Assembly (NCBI GenBank): GCA_000149265.1
Contig: CH001841.1
Span: 812,296-876,295 of the forward strand
Direction of reading: 5' to 3'
DNA: 64,000 bases
Source of the DNA: Ciona savignyi
Lineage: Eukaryota > Chordata > Ascidiacea > Phlebobranchia > Cionidae
The position numbers were made by a program, and so were the translations under genes. Shown piece after piece: positions 33,303 through 44,258 of this stretch (positions are counted from its first letter, which is position 1; every line of letters starts with the position of its first letter). The notes under the pieces are model-generated. The model saw only the letters and a list, made by a program, of their open reading frames with translations, did not search any database and was not told the DNA's origin.

Positions 33303-33617
33303 ACACTATACAGTACATAAAACTTATTTTGGTAACAATAAACTAACCAGAAAAAAGATAAGGTACATAAGCATGACCTAAAAGGAAGATCAGTGTTACA
33401 GTCACAGGATGTTTATCGAACACAATGCACAATAACCATACCAGAATTGAAATATGCCGAATGGAATGATTAATTATGAAGCTATTTATATCCGTGATGA
33501 GATTTAATCTATTAGCCTAAATAACATAATTTTTATAATTAGCATAAGGTGGAGCTTGATACTGCGGTGTTGTTGGTTTAAGTTACTAACTGCAAGTATT
33601 TTATCTTGAAGGTGGCT

Positions 33618-33668
33618 ATAAGGATAGGATATTCATGTTTATCCACGTAAATGGGAAAACTAAGGCTG
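33618..33668 (-). mobile_element. SINE-2 tail fragment
   Basis: AAGGATAGGATATTCATGTT and ATCCACGTAAATGGGAAAAC only. Confidence 0.6.
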
Positions 33669-33784
33669 ACCTCACAAAAAGGCTGTCACTCAAAATTCTG
33701 CCACAGAAAATCAGAGAAAATTTAAAATTAAAGCTTGGATCTGCAATCTAAACTCAAAACCCTCCAAATTTTAACTTGAATTTT

Positions 33785-33868
33785 TGAGCCGGTAACCCTC
33801 GGTTTATGTATCGTGAGCGAGGCGCTTAATGTATCGGTCGCGTTAACCATTTGGCCACACGACCGAAA
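33785..33868 (-). mobile_element. SINE-1 copy, rearranged
   Basis: GTATCGGTCGCGTTAACC and TTTGGCCACACGACCG are intact. The B-box side is reduced. Confidence 0.6.
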
Positions 33869-34235
33869 ACAACTGTTATCTTTACTATACCTTTTCACCA
33901 ACAATTTAAACACCACCCCATTGGTTCGAATCGAGTAAGAACTATCTTAATTTAAGGAGGTATATAATAAAAAAGAGAAAATATATAATACAGAGTTTTT
34001 ATTCACCCACAATCCGGTTAAACTTATGATGCAAGAGTGTAAATCTTAAACCTTCGTGATGTGAAATTGATAACTATTCGGCGATAATATTTTTACCACA
34101 CAAATGAGGACAATATATCAACTGCGAAATATGGAGCAAACAATCTAACGAAATAATTAATAATATATAACCTGAAAGTAGCGCAAGATCTCATAAAGAT
34201 CAACAGTAATGGACAGACAGCGTAATTATGATTAC

Positions 34236-34345
34236 CTATGGCAAATGGTTAACACGACTGATACATATATACACTCCTATACAAAAACGGTCTCGACAAT
34301 CAAGTCCATCACGGTTTCGAAAATTACGTCGGTATAAAAACAATT
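34236..34345 (+). mobile_element. degenerate SINE-1 copy
   Basis: CAAATGGTTAACACGACTG, TATACAAAAACGGTCTCGAC and CGGTTTCGAAAATTACGTCG follow the family order. Confidence 0.65.
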
Positions 34346-34399
34346 ATGGCGCCAGACAACGTAATTATCAGTATCTGCATTAGAAAGTATGATTGAAAT

Positions 34400-36200
34400 T
34401 TAAGTTGTCGATGGTGTCAGTTTAAAGTCAAGTAGTTCAGTATCTTGCATATATCATCACATACACGACATCAACACGTTTTTTCAGCATGTATGGGGTA
34501 CTAGACGCGCTGGCTCGAGTTATTGATGACAACCTGTGGCATTTATCCACTGGTGTTCAGCACGAATTCTCATGCTCTTAAGGTTGCATTGTCCCATCAC
34601 CTATAGGGAATTTCGCTAACCTGGGCAACTTACAAAACGTTCCATAAACTCGTGCCTTACATAAAACTATCTAAGATCGACAGCGCCTCAAGCGGTAGGG
34701 TCACAACTCAGAATCTCCCACACAAAACTGATATATGCAGCAAATCATTTGACACTAGTTTGATGTTAACTTAACTTTTATTATATTTCTTTCTAATTTA
34801 GAATTTATTTCAATTTCCTAGTTTTTGCAAATTCAGTAATTCTAATTCTAATTTAATTTTGAAAAAATCTAGCTATAATTTTATTGCTAATCCAATTTAA
34901 AAAATCTATAATTTTTTTAGTTGTCCAAGTCTGGTTGCAGCAGCCTGACGTGCTGTTGCTCTTCTGCTTTACCAGTTGGACTTCATCCTATTATTTTATG
35001 CGATGTCCCGCCGTTTGCGCTTATATGGTTTGGTACAAGTAGCAACGTACAAATTGTATTACTGAAGGCTATATATATAGGTTGTATAATGCAAATAGAG
35101 AGAAATTTTCACCGTGGAAACAACATGTATTGGAAAGTATCCTATGCAAGCAGCACACTATTCAAAGTGTGCACGCGGGCCATTTCGTAAGTTATCAATT
35201 CTGCAATTCGTTAGTTGCTGATTTGGGCTGCTGTAGGTGTTTCGATTTTAGGCGGAAGGCGATCAGGTTAAACAAGACTACACACCACAAAAGTATAGTG
35301 GCGCCACAGAACACCGCGAACATATATTTGCAATTTGTCTAGTGTCACCTGCAAGACAGTTTAACTTTTGTTTGCCAACCAATTCGTGCCCATGGGCCCT
35401 CCACGGGGAATTACATTTGATGTCCACGGGGGTAACATTTGACTCAAAGCCATAGTGTACACGCTGCACACATCTATAGTTTTATAGTGTCGTATGCTAA
35501 TCCTGACACAAAAATGGGTCACCAGTTGGTTGTTAAGTATTTCGGTACTTTAATTTTATCTTAAGCATACAAAGGCTATGACCACACCAAGTATCTTCTG
35601 TTGGCCCCTGGTTGGAAACTATTGGTCTCACTACATTATAGAATATATGTGTTATAGCCTATTAAGATCCTTAAATATCGGTCACATTCGACTTGTGCAA
35701 ACTGAAATTAAACTGTACCGGTAAAATGTCAACACTCGATTGATTATTGGACCCTGACCAATATTGCAACATAATCTTGCTTGCTGACAAAGCGGATTGC
35801 CGGTGATTATTTACGCACAGTGAGCCTTGTTGACTGAGAGTGGGAGATGATTTAACTGTGATTCTTTTGCGAAAATTAAAACTTTAACACGGCGAGGCGT
35901 CTAAAGCGAGTTTAGTTTTGCTTAGAGAAAAGGTGTTTTTAATAAAGTATCACCCTACTAGTAACCCTAGTTAAATGGATGCTTACAGTCCATGTGATTT
36001 TGAATCTTAGAGAATCAAATCTTAAAGAAACTGAAAGGTTAGGGAGTTGAAAGTTCTTACGTCACCAAACATCAATACCCAAATTGAAGGGTTGATATGA
36101 AGAGTAATTCAAGAATCTAGGCGAGAATGATTAAAATCGTGAACACATTTACTAAAGAGCCAGACATGACTCAATTGTCACCCCTTATTGGAATCGAAAT
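34400..36200. other. gene-poor stretch between ZP and B12-carrier genes
   Basis: No convincing gene. A short minus-strand frame (35195-35338) has one hydrophobic segment but no supported upstream exon. Most of the rest is AT-rich and unassigned. Confidence 0.4.
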
Positions 36201-36235
36201 TTAATGCGTCAGCTTTTAACCACCAAAACAACAAC

Positions 36236-36418
36236 TATGGAGAAAATTAAAAGGAGGGAAACTGCTCGCTAAAATGAAGATTATGACATTAGAGTTAGTT
36301 TTAAACATGAGGTTGGAGTTAGAGTTAGTTCTGGGGTTAAGATTAATGTTTAGAAAAGGGTTTAAATTAATTTCCATAGTTTTGGTGAGCAGTTTCCCTC
36401 CCTTTTAGTTTTCCCCTA
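36236..36418. mobile_element. TIR family M element
   Basis: GGAGAAAATTAAAAGGAGGG and CCCTCCCTTTTAGTTTTCCC ends, with the core TTAAGATTAATGTTTAGA. Confidence 0.85.
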
Positions 36419-36994
36419 ATTAGAATCGTGAGCACATTTCGTGAACAACCAGACATAACGCTATTTTCACCCCTTATTTGAGAAATCGAAACTGTGTAAC
36501 GTCAGCTTTAATCCACCGAACCAACAACAACTAAAGTAGCTAGCTAGGCCAGGATGATTAAGTAGAAACGTGAGCAGATATACTTATGAACCAGACAACG
36601 CAACCGTTACCTCATATTTGGCATACACATACACAAGTTTCGAATGCACATTCATTAAGTTTAAGCTAAGGGTATCAGTCTAGAACCGCTAATTAAAAAT
36701 ACATCAATTAATCTTTGATAATTGGCGGTGGTAAATCGTGTATTTAAGCAAGGAAAATTTGTTGTGTGGAACACTTAACAGCTCAAGAAAAAATACAGTA
36801 GCGTATTCAGACATTGTATATTGTTAGGTTGTTTCAATTATGGAAAATAATATGTTCATTTGTAAAATTGTATAGAATTGCTTTAATGAGTCGTTAAATG
36901 CGTAATGTGCTTAGCATTAGCTTTTGTTTTCTATCCTTTTTGTGCAAACTTTATGATACGTAATGAGCAGTTTGCGAGAACTTCGAAATCGAAG

Positions 36995-37190
36995 GAAAAA
37001 ACTAAAAGGAGGGAAAGCGGGAAACTGTACACTAAAATAAGGATTGTGACATTAAAGTTAGTTTTAAAAAGGGGTTGGAATTAAGGTTAGTTCTGGGTTT
37101 GATATTAGTGTTTAAATTAGATTTCTTAATTTTACTGTGCAGTTTTTGTCCTTCCCTTCTTCCCGCTTACCCTCTTTTTCGTGTTGCCCG
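36995..37190. mobile_element. TIR family M element
   Basis: GAAAAAACTAAAAGGAGGG left end, CCTCTTTTTCGTGTTGCCCG right end, diverged core. Confidence 0.8.
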
Positions 37191-37534
37191 AAATCAAATC
37201 CATACAAATTGCTTATTTCGTTTTCTGGCGTATCGCAATAAAGTTTCACATAGTCTCAAAATCGCCATATGAGTATAGTTTATCATTTTACATAATACGC
37301 ATGTTTTTATATTCCCGGTGAGGAAAAACGCTCGGTATTCAAGTCACCGTGTGTCCGTCTACATTGGTAAATACAGTCATTTGAAAACTCTATATGCATT
37401 GCTTAACTCTGCATACAACTAATAAATATACTGGGTTTGATCCACTTACCCCTGCTACATTGCCACGTGCCGCAAGATACAAGCAAGTGGTTGGTTTCGA
37501 TGTCGTAACCTTCCAATCCAAATAACTATTTCCG

Positions 37535-37668
37535 TCCCAACGTCCAATTATAACGAAACTTAATAATTGATTGTTTTTAGACGTGTTTTAACGATTGTCT
37601 TTTTACCCAAAGGACCTGCTTCGTGTTTTCATCGTGGAAACAAAAAATAAACTAAACTAACGTGTTTT
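37535..37668 (+). repeat. intron-repeat family R3, copy 2
   Basis: TTAATAATTGATTGTTTTTA, GACGTGTTTTAACGATTGTC, CCTGCTTCGTGTTTTCATCG and the end GGAAACAAAAAATAAACTAA. It lies just upstream of the B12-carrier gene. Confidence 0.85.
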
Positions 37669-37795
37669 TTTAATAAACAGCTATAATATAAATCAGCATT
37701 TTCAGGGTATCCAGGTTTTGTTTAGTTTTGATTCCCTTAACCAAGTTGTCAATCGTATTTGTTCGTAATTGTTTTTAAACCGAAAATAGAGAAAA

Positions 37796-40700
37796 ATGAA
37801 CCGTGAAGCGAAAGTTGTATGTTTACTTGCTTTCACGTTGATTCTCAATGTATCTGGCGAACCTGTTTGCGGTAGGTAGGCTTGCCGAGCTTTTTTTACT
37901 CACACAAGTTTCGAACTCAAGATGGGGACGTCACTTTGGCCGTTTTTTATTTATATATAAAGTCGGTATATGTATCGGTCGCACTAACCATTCGGCCACC
38001 CGACCGTACAACTTGCCGAGCTTTTTGGTATTTCCATTTTGATTAATTTGCACAAAACAAAAGTAGTTTTCACATTACTTGAACCCGTATTTTTTATGTA
38101 TTTCCGATAGAGCTATAATTATGCTCCAGAAGTCCCAATGTTGTAGTTGACTAATGGTTAGCGCCACAGAAACAACATATACCGACGTTTATACAAAAAC
38201 GGTCCTTGTACCTAGCCCTTTTGGGTTCAAAACTTGGACCGACAACAAAATAGAGTCCTTAATGTCGTTTTATATTATAATATACAGTGGAACACCGCCT
38301 TGCGACCACCTCTTTATCAGGACCACTTTAGTGCGGTCCCAAATAACTTAATGCATTGCATTTTGTTTCAATAACGCGACCACCCTGGTTTCCAGTTCAG
38401 GACCGCCATATTTTGGTCCAAAACTCCAAATTTAATTCAGCTAAAGTGAGCACAATGCTCAATATTTCATGTTTGTTCTGTAACAGATGGGAGTCCGGCG
38501 AGTTCGGCGTTGGAAACAAAACTCACTGAAGGAGTAGATCGACTGATGGAATTACGTCATCCACATTGGGGATGGACAAATACACCACAAACTGTACTTG
38601 GTCTGCAACTGGGAAAACCGAGTTCGTTATTCGGGTTGGACGAGACATTGGACCAAATGGAGAGCGAGATAAGAAGCGAATCCAGCAGGTATTATTTATT
38701 GCGTTGCGAAGGCCCAAATTGGGATAAACATGTATAGACGATCGACCGGAAAGATGGGACGTTTGACTTGCAACACTAGAAAAAACAAAGGGGTAAACAG
38801 ACGGGCAATCGTCAGGTCACCTCGCGTCCATCGTCGGGTTACCGGAGCTATTGCAGTGTGTTGTATATGATAGACACGTTCCTTTAATTTGGTATAGAAC
38901 CCATTAATCCGCTGGGTTTAGAAAATGTCCTTTAAGTACCATGTCAAAAGACATAACCTATTCGCTAGTCACCAGTTTTGAACCTACAACCTTTCGGTTG
39001 AAAGGCGTCGAACTAAACCGCCAGGATAACCGGTCAGACCATAGAGGTATTTAATGTATAAGACATGGCTACAGTTGGGTATACCTAAATTTAAATGCAT
39101 TTTGTGTTGGCGGGTCACAATTGTGAATTCGTGACAGGGGATAGATTGTAAACGCAATATAACACACTGCATCACCTACCAACATGTTAGCCGATGTATA
39201 CTTTTGTTTTTATACTTTAAGAGTATGGCCAATACGGGGATCGAACCCGCGACATTCGCGTTATTAGCACGACATTCTAACCAACTGAGCTACCCGGCCA
39301 GAAAAAATTGTTATCTTTCTTATTTGGATTTAGCGGCCACGTCTAATTATACCGAATTTTAATATTTTATTGCTTTTTTAGACGTGTTCTAACGACCGTC
39401 GTTTGCCGTTTTTTTCTCGTTTTCCAAATTTTTATCAAAGGTCCTGCTTCATGTTTTCATCGTGGAAACAAAAAATAAACTAAACTAATGTGCCTCTGTA
39501 CAAATGGATCATTTTTGCAGTATGAGCCTGGGAAAGGTGGCCCTTCACGTACTTGCTATTAAGTCAGGGTGTGAAGATCCTCATAATTTCCGAGGAATTG
39601 ACGTGGTGGAGCAACTCCGAGTTAAACTTTCAAGAGAGTTTCATGTCGGAGGTATGTAGCGTCCATTACTCCGGGTGTTGTTATGGTAAAGAAACGATAG
39701 ATCGTCTTGCCTGAACCCAGCGGATTACTTCGTATACTTTGCTGTAGGATTCTGTTTAAAACGAGTATTTTATGGGGAAAACTAAAAGAAAGGACAGTGG
39801 GAAGAAGGGAAATTGCACACTTAAATGACGATTAGTACATTAGAGTTAGTTTTAAATATGGGGTTGGAGTTGGGTTAGTTCTGGGGTTGAGATTAGTGTT
39901 TACGGCAGGGTTAGAATTAGTTTTCATAGTTTTAGTGAGCAGTTTCCCTCCTTTCAGCTTTCCCTCCGTTCAGTGTGGCCCGTATTTTATCTAAAGGGAG
40001 CGCAAATAAAACGGAATTGTTAATATACGCTGCCCAACTATTTAGAGAGGGTACGGTCAGTGTAGCCTTAGCGCGACCGAATACATATACCAACCTGTAC
40101 AAAAACGATCCAAGTTGACAAGTCCGTCAATGGGTTCAAAACTTGGGTTGGGAAAAAAAGGATTTAGAGAGGCGAAATGCCCATTTCTGGTACATCAAAT
40201 GGGCTTTGAAACTTAACCTTATTTTCCGCAATCAGGAATACTACGCAGTCAACCCGAATCTCATTGGTACCACATCGGGCTCGCTGTGCAAGCAATGTGT
40301 GTCGCTGGTGGACATATTGATTCGCTGACTTTAGTGGAGTTTATTCGTCGACAAACCAATGATGGTAGTTTTGGAAACCATTCAGTCGGTAAGTTCTTTA
40401 TGTAGCCAATTTCCGTACCACTTTCAAGATTATTTGAGATTTGTTTTGGGTTCCCCTTGTTTTTTTTAAGGCAACACCTATATATTTTGTGGACCTATTC
40501 GACATAAACATTAGACCAATCAGGATAACAATTTCTGGAATATATGTTGGCATGTGGTAGATATGTCATGGCATATTACTTTGAGGTTAAACTTTTATAG
40601 GTGTCGGTTCTTGTGCACTAAATATGTAGTGGTATAATATATTTTGTCGCATTCCAATAAATTCCCCAAACCTGTATTAAATAAGTAATTTCTATTTTTA

Positions 40701-43700
40701 CGCCATTTTTAGTTTTCTATTATTGATGTTTTTTGGTATACCAAAATGTTATACATAAAACAAGAAAATAAAGTTTGGATTTGTAATTCGGGAACCTTTG
40801 AGATTTGATTTTACTTAACCCCCGAGATTCTACTTATAGAAACGAACGATATACATTTTGTATCAGATATACCTAGAGCGATAAAATAACTAGAAAACCT
40901 GATTGTTTTTGCATGCACAAACATATAGAGCAGTGATTCCCAACCGCGGCTCCGAGAGCCGCATGCGGCTCCCAGCTAGCCTTCTTGCGGCTCTCATTGA
41001 CCTTTGAAAATCCCCTAAAAATATAAGAATCTGATTCTAATAATAAAAAAATAAAATTAGTATTCTAAAATTACCCTTGCTTAGTTTGAAGGCTAGGAAA
41101 AGAGTTTTTACTTCATAGTTAAGATTAGAGACAAGGAAAGTTGTGAACAGGCTGCTATTGTTACGTCACTGTTTTCTTAAAGCAGTGTGTTTTCATGTTT
41201 TCATGAGTGTTTTCATGCGGCTCCATACGTATTCTAAAATTTGAAATTTGGCCCCGACACTAAAAAAGGTTGGGAACCACTGATATAGAGTATAGTAAAA
41301 ATGGTATTTAAAAATAGTTTGTGTGGCTTTCGTTTGAGCAATTTGACAACAGATGTGTTTAAACTTCTCTCTGTAATTCTTCTGCAGACTCAACTTCCGT
41401 CGCCATGCTGGGCTTATCCTGCCTACATGCACAGAACCTTGCTTCTAGCACCCCAACATTGGATATTAAAATAACCAGAGCTATTGAGAATGGGGTTTCA
41501 TATCTTAACCAAAGCATAACAACCGACCGGAAATAATGTTTGGATTGGGAATCAATATTCGACACCGTTGGCAATGCTGGCGCTGAGAGAAGCAACAAGA
41601 GGTACAACGCCAGCAAGCTCTTGGTTTTGCAGGTATATTTATACCATTATTGTATTAGGATAGGATATTTATGTTTATCCCCATGAATGGGAAAACCAAG
41701 GAGGTTAACACACGGGCAATCGTTAGATCACCTCGCGCCCGTCGGGTTACCGGAGCTATTGCGCCGACAGTGCGGTTTACCTTACTGATAAACGTATGGG
41801 CCATAATAGCAATGTTGTATTCTTGTAATTGAGGTACTTGGTAGTAAATGAAAATAAAACGAAACACTGGTTATATAGCACGAAATGCACGCAAAGAATA
41901 TTACATACCAAAGTAAATAATAAATGACGAAGACGGCTTAAAAAAATAAACTAAACTTTTTTTACAGCCATGTAGTGAACAGCTTGTTGCGAGGTTCGCT
42001 GGATGATGAACGCGCTGCCTACATATCGCATTTGCTTCCAGCTTTAAGTGGAAGAAGTATTTTGTCGCTCGCGGGAAACATAACATGTCCCACTTCAGGT
42101 ATGATTTTCTTTTCAATCCCAAAAAGCACCATCCATACAATAGAGGGATGGCATACATTAGCATAACCATAAGATTACCACAAGGTTGAGAAACGAATAT
42201 TTATCCTCAAAATAATGCTTGTATTTTTACATGTACAAGGCGTTCTTTTTATAAGAGAACCACACAGGGGCGTGTGTGTCATTTTTCGTATGCTAATAAA
42301 TTGCAGTGTAGCGATTCCTAACGATGTAGTTGAAAACCTTAGGGTCTTGCGTTTACATCAAAGTATATTTGAATAAATGAATTTTAGTGTACATTTTGCT
42401 CTCTTAAACTGATGCGCGTTGTGGATGTTTTATTTGGGGCTCAAAATGCTGTGGACACAGTCGTTAGTCTACATAGAAAAAAGAACTTTGAATACCTCGC
42501 TGCTTTGTATATGAAAGACACATTCCTTCAATTTGGTAGAACCCACTAATCTGCTGGGTTCAGGTAATGTCCGTTAAGTGCCTTCCCCAAGGACACAACC
42601 GACTAGCTAGCGACCAGTTTCGCACTTGCAACCTTTTGAATAAAAGGCGAAGCACTAAACCGCCAGACCAACCTGCCGGACTTTAGATGTTATTGTGTTG
42701 ATGCGAATAGAAGTAAATACTTCATTTGACTGGCAACTAACAAACCTTTCCATTGCAGTCACAATACCAAACGGTTACCAGCCAACACACAGCACAGTAT
42801 TGGAACCAAACTGTGCAGAATTTGAGATGGGAAATATATTCATGGAATTCTTCACGACACGGATCAGAGTCCAGTTATCAGTTATTAAACCAGACTCCAC
42901 TGACGCAATTACAGTGCACGGTGTGAAGAAGGATAACTATCTGCTACAAATAATGCAGCAAGCAAGATGTAACCAAGAATTAGAGTAAGCCCAACTTCAT
43001 TTGTTCAGTATTGCCACATAATTGGGCGATGTGTTATTGGAGGTAAAAATTGGACATGCTAGCTTTTTTTGTGTTGTTAAAACCACCGATAAAAAATATC
43101 ACATATACAATTGAAGGCCTCCAATCGACGGAAATTATGTACAGATCCGTAAAGTATATTAATCCCTTCCTTTTTAATATGTTGGTTAATCAAACCAATA
43201 ACCTACAACAAAGATAAATATCATAACTAAAAAAATATGCTTTTTGCGCAAAAATACTTTTGCCAACTCGAATATATAGCGATATGGCACATGCGCGTTC
43301 TCGATAGTAAAAGATTTTTTTCGTCCTGAAAATATTTTTGTCAATTAGGAAATAGTTTTGAAGACTAAAATAAAATTTCAGGATTGCTCTATAGGGGCGC
43401 CACGGGAAAAATGGTTATTTTATCAATTTAGGTCGCTTTTAATATCTAAGACTCCATTCGTATTCAGTTTTTAACCTTGAAAGGTCAAAAAAACATACGT
43501 CTAATTATACGGAAACTTGATAATTGATTGGTTTTTAGACGTGTTCTAACGACTGTCGTTTTCCAAATTTTTATCAAAGGTCCTGTATCGTATTTTCATC
43601 GTGGAAACAAAAAATAAACTAAACTAATAGGACGTAAAGAATTTTGGTGTCGTTATGTTGGTCTCTATTTTAATTAAAGAGGTTCTGCAAATAATTACCA

Positions 43701-43903
43701 ACCGTGTTTTGTGCAGATTTGAAACTACCAGCACATCATGGGGAGAAAGTGTTACTTCGATAAACGGTCTTCGAGCAGAGTCAAGCAAACGAGAATACTG
43801 GGCCCTGCTGGACGGAACTACTGGAAATTTTCTTCCGTTAGGTGTCAGTTCATACCAACCATCAGATGGAGAGCATATCGTGTTCGAATTGCGGAAATGG
43901 TAG
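37796..43903 (+). CDS. intrinsic factor/transcobalamin-family cobalamin carrier, 8 exons, one frameshift
   Basis: Exons are 37796-37871, 38487-38688, 39521-39651, 40236-40388, 41388-41632, 41968-42098, 42759-42984 and 43717-43903. Phases agree throughout if one base is discounted in exon 5. The product would be about 449 residues, close to vertebrate members. Residues 1-22 are a signal peptide. The N-terminal part is the helical alpha domain with family-like repeats: LGKVALHVLAIKSGCEDP, WYHIGLAVQAMCVAGG, RQTNDGSFGNHSV then SVAMLGLSCL, NQYSTPLAMLAL, and AAYISHLLPALSGRSIL. The last two exons form the beta domain, with TSWGESVTSINGL, REYWALLDG, LPLGVSSYQPSDGE and FELRKW before the stop. Family members bind vitamin B12 extracellularly and deliver it to receptors. 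Reading straight through exon 5 reaches TAA at 41534-41536. Confidence 0.9.
37881..38026 (-). mobile_element. SINE-1 copy with 15-bp target-site duplication
   Basis: CTTGCCGAGCTTTTT flanks the element exactly (37881-37895 and 38012-38026). It sits about 10 bp after the exon 1 donor of the B12-carrier gene. Confidence 0.93.
38147..38250 (+). mobile_element. SINE-1 copy, diverged head
   Basis: ACATATACCGACGTTTATAC, AAAAACGGTCCTTG, GGGTTCAAAACTTGGACCG. Confidence 0.75.
38790..39035 (-). mobile_element. SINE-2 copy
   Basis: GACGGGCAATCGTCAGGTCA, TCGGGTTACCGGAGCTATTG, AATCCGCTGGGTTTAG and AACCGCCAGGATAACCGGTC. It lies in intron 2 of the B12-carrier gene. Confidence 0.85.
39225..39299 (-). tRNA. 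tRNA-Ile (anticodon AAU), possibly a pseudogene
   Basis: On the minus strand it reads GGCCGGGTAGCTCAGTTGG (acceptor stem, A box), then GTGCTAATAAC with anticodon AAT and a five-pair stem TCGTG/CGCGA. CGCGGGTTCGATCCCCG (T arm, B box) and ATTGGCCA follow. The acceptor stem has two G-U pairs and one G-A mismatch, and the D stem has one mismatch. It is close in sequence to animal tRNA-Ile(AAU). No T-run terminator follows within about 40 bases, so activity is doubtful. It is antisense in intron 2 of the B12-carrier gene, with a repeat R3 copy just upstream. Confidence 0.75.
39305..39488 (+). repeat. intron-repeat family R3, copy 3
   Basis: This is the longest local copy: TTTAGCGGCCACGTCTAATT, TTAGACGTGTTCTAACGACC, GTCGTTTGCCG, CCTGCTTCATGTTTTCATCG and GGAAACAAAAAATAAACTAA. 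It ends about 30 bp before the exon 3 acceptor of the B12-carrier gene. Confidence 0.85.
39772..39985. mobile_element. TIR family M element
   Basis: GGGGAAAACTAAAAGAAAGG and CCCTCCGTTCAGTGTGGCCC ends, core TTGAGATTAGTGTTTACGGC. It lies in intron 3 of the B12-carrier gene. Confidence 0.82.
40050..40160 (+). mobile_element. SINE-1 copy
   Basis: TACGGTCAGTGTAGCC, GCGACCGAATACATATACC, AACGATCCAAGTTGACAAG, GGGTTCAAAACTTGGGTTGG. It ends about 75 bp before exon 4. Confidence 0.75.
40931..41283. mobile_element. hAT-like non-autonomous element, ~350 bp
   Basis: CAGTGATTCCCAACCGCGGC (left) and AAAGGTTGGGAACCACTGAT (right) are inverted ends. GAGCCGCATGCGGCTCCC near the left end and CATGCGGCTCC near the right end are palindromic subterminal motifs. 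Confidence 0.85.
41525..41536 (+). other. single-base frameshift in the B12-carrier exon 5
   Basis: The frame ...ITTD runs GAC CGG AAA TAA. One base fewer in the GACCGG stretch gives ...TDGNNVWIGNQYSTPLAM, which continues the family pattern and restores the phase needed by exon 6. Confidence 0.85.
41653..41765 (-). mobile_element. SINE-2 copy, 3' part
   Basis: It runs from ATAGGATATTTATGTTTATC to GTTACCGGAGCTATTGC, about 20 bp after the exon 5 donor. Confidence 0.82.
42500..42686 (-). mobile_element. SINE-2 copy, head and core
   Basis: GAAAGACACATTCCTTCAAT to GCCAGACCAACCTGCCGGAC. It has the core GTGCCTTCCCCAAGGACACA and ends about 70 bp before exon 7. Confidence 0.85.
43496..43628 (+). repeat. 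intron-repeat family R3, copy 4
   Basis: CGTCTAATTATACGGAAACT, TTAGACGTGTTCTAACGACT, TCCTGTATCGTATTTTCATC and GTGGAAACAAAAAATAAAC. It lies about 90 bp before the last exon of the B12-carrier gene. Confidence 0.88.
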
Positions 43904-44164
43904 ACTTGACGTTTAAACTGCAAATAACGTTTAATCCGCAAATATAAAATGTAAATACAGGTTTTAAACAACTGATAGCTCATACGTTTATTTTCCTTGT
44001 CTTATTGGCAAATTTAGTTTTGTTTTGAGTGTTTCATCGTTCGTTTACATTATGCAGATTCATTGTATTAACATTACCATTTCCACATATTTACCTAATC
44101 AACGTCAAATATTATAAAAATGTGTTGCGAGATCAATATTTTCACAACAAAACTGATACTGAAC

Positions 44165-44258
44165 AATCGTGTGGTCGAATGGTACGGTCACCGGGAAGTA
44201 TAACAACAGAAGTATAATGAGCCCAGCAACGGTTCGAAACTTGTCCAAATAAAACAAA
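44165..44258 (+). mobile_element. SINE-1 copy, shortened
   Basis: ACAATCGTGTGGTCGAATGG and CGGTTCGAAACTTGTCC with a reduced centre. Confidence 0.7.

Larger units (their letters stand above)
32726..33515 (+). repeat. second copies of blocks B and A from 28.3-29.0 kb
   Basis: Block B' spans about 32729-32850 and block A' about 33389-33515, separated by a SINE-2 and a truncated SINE-1. Confidence 0.7.
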
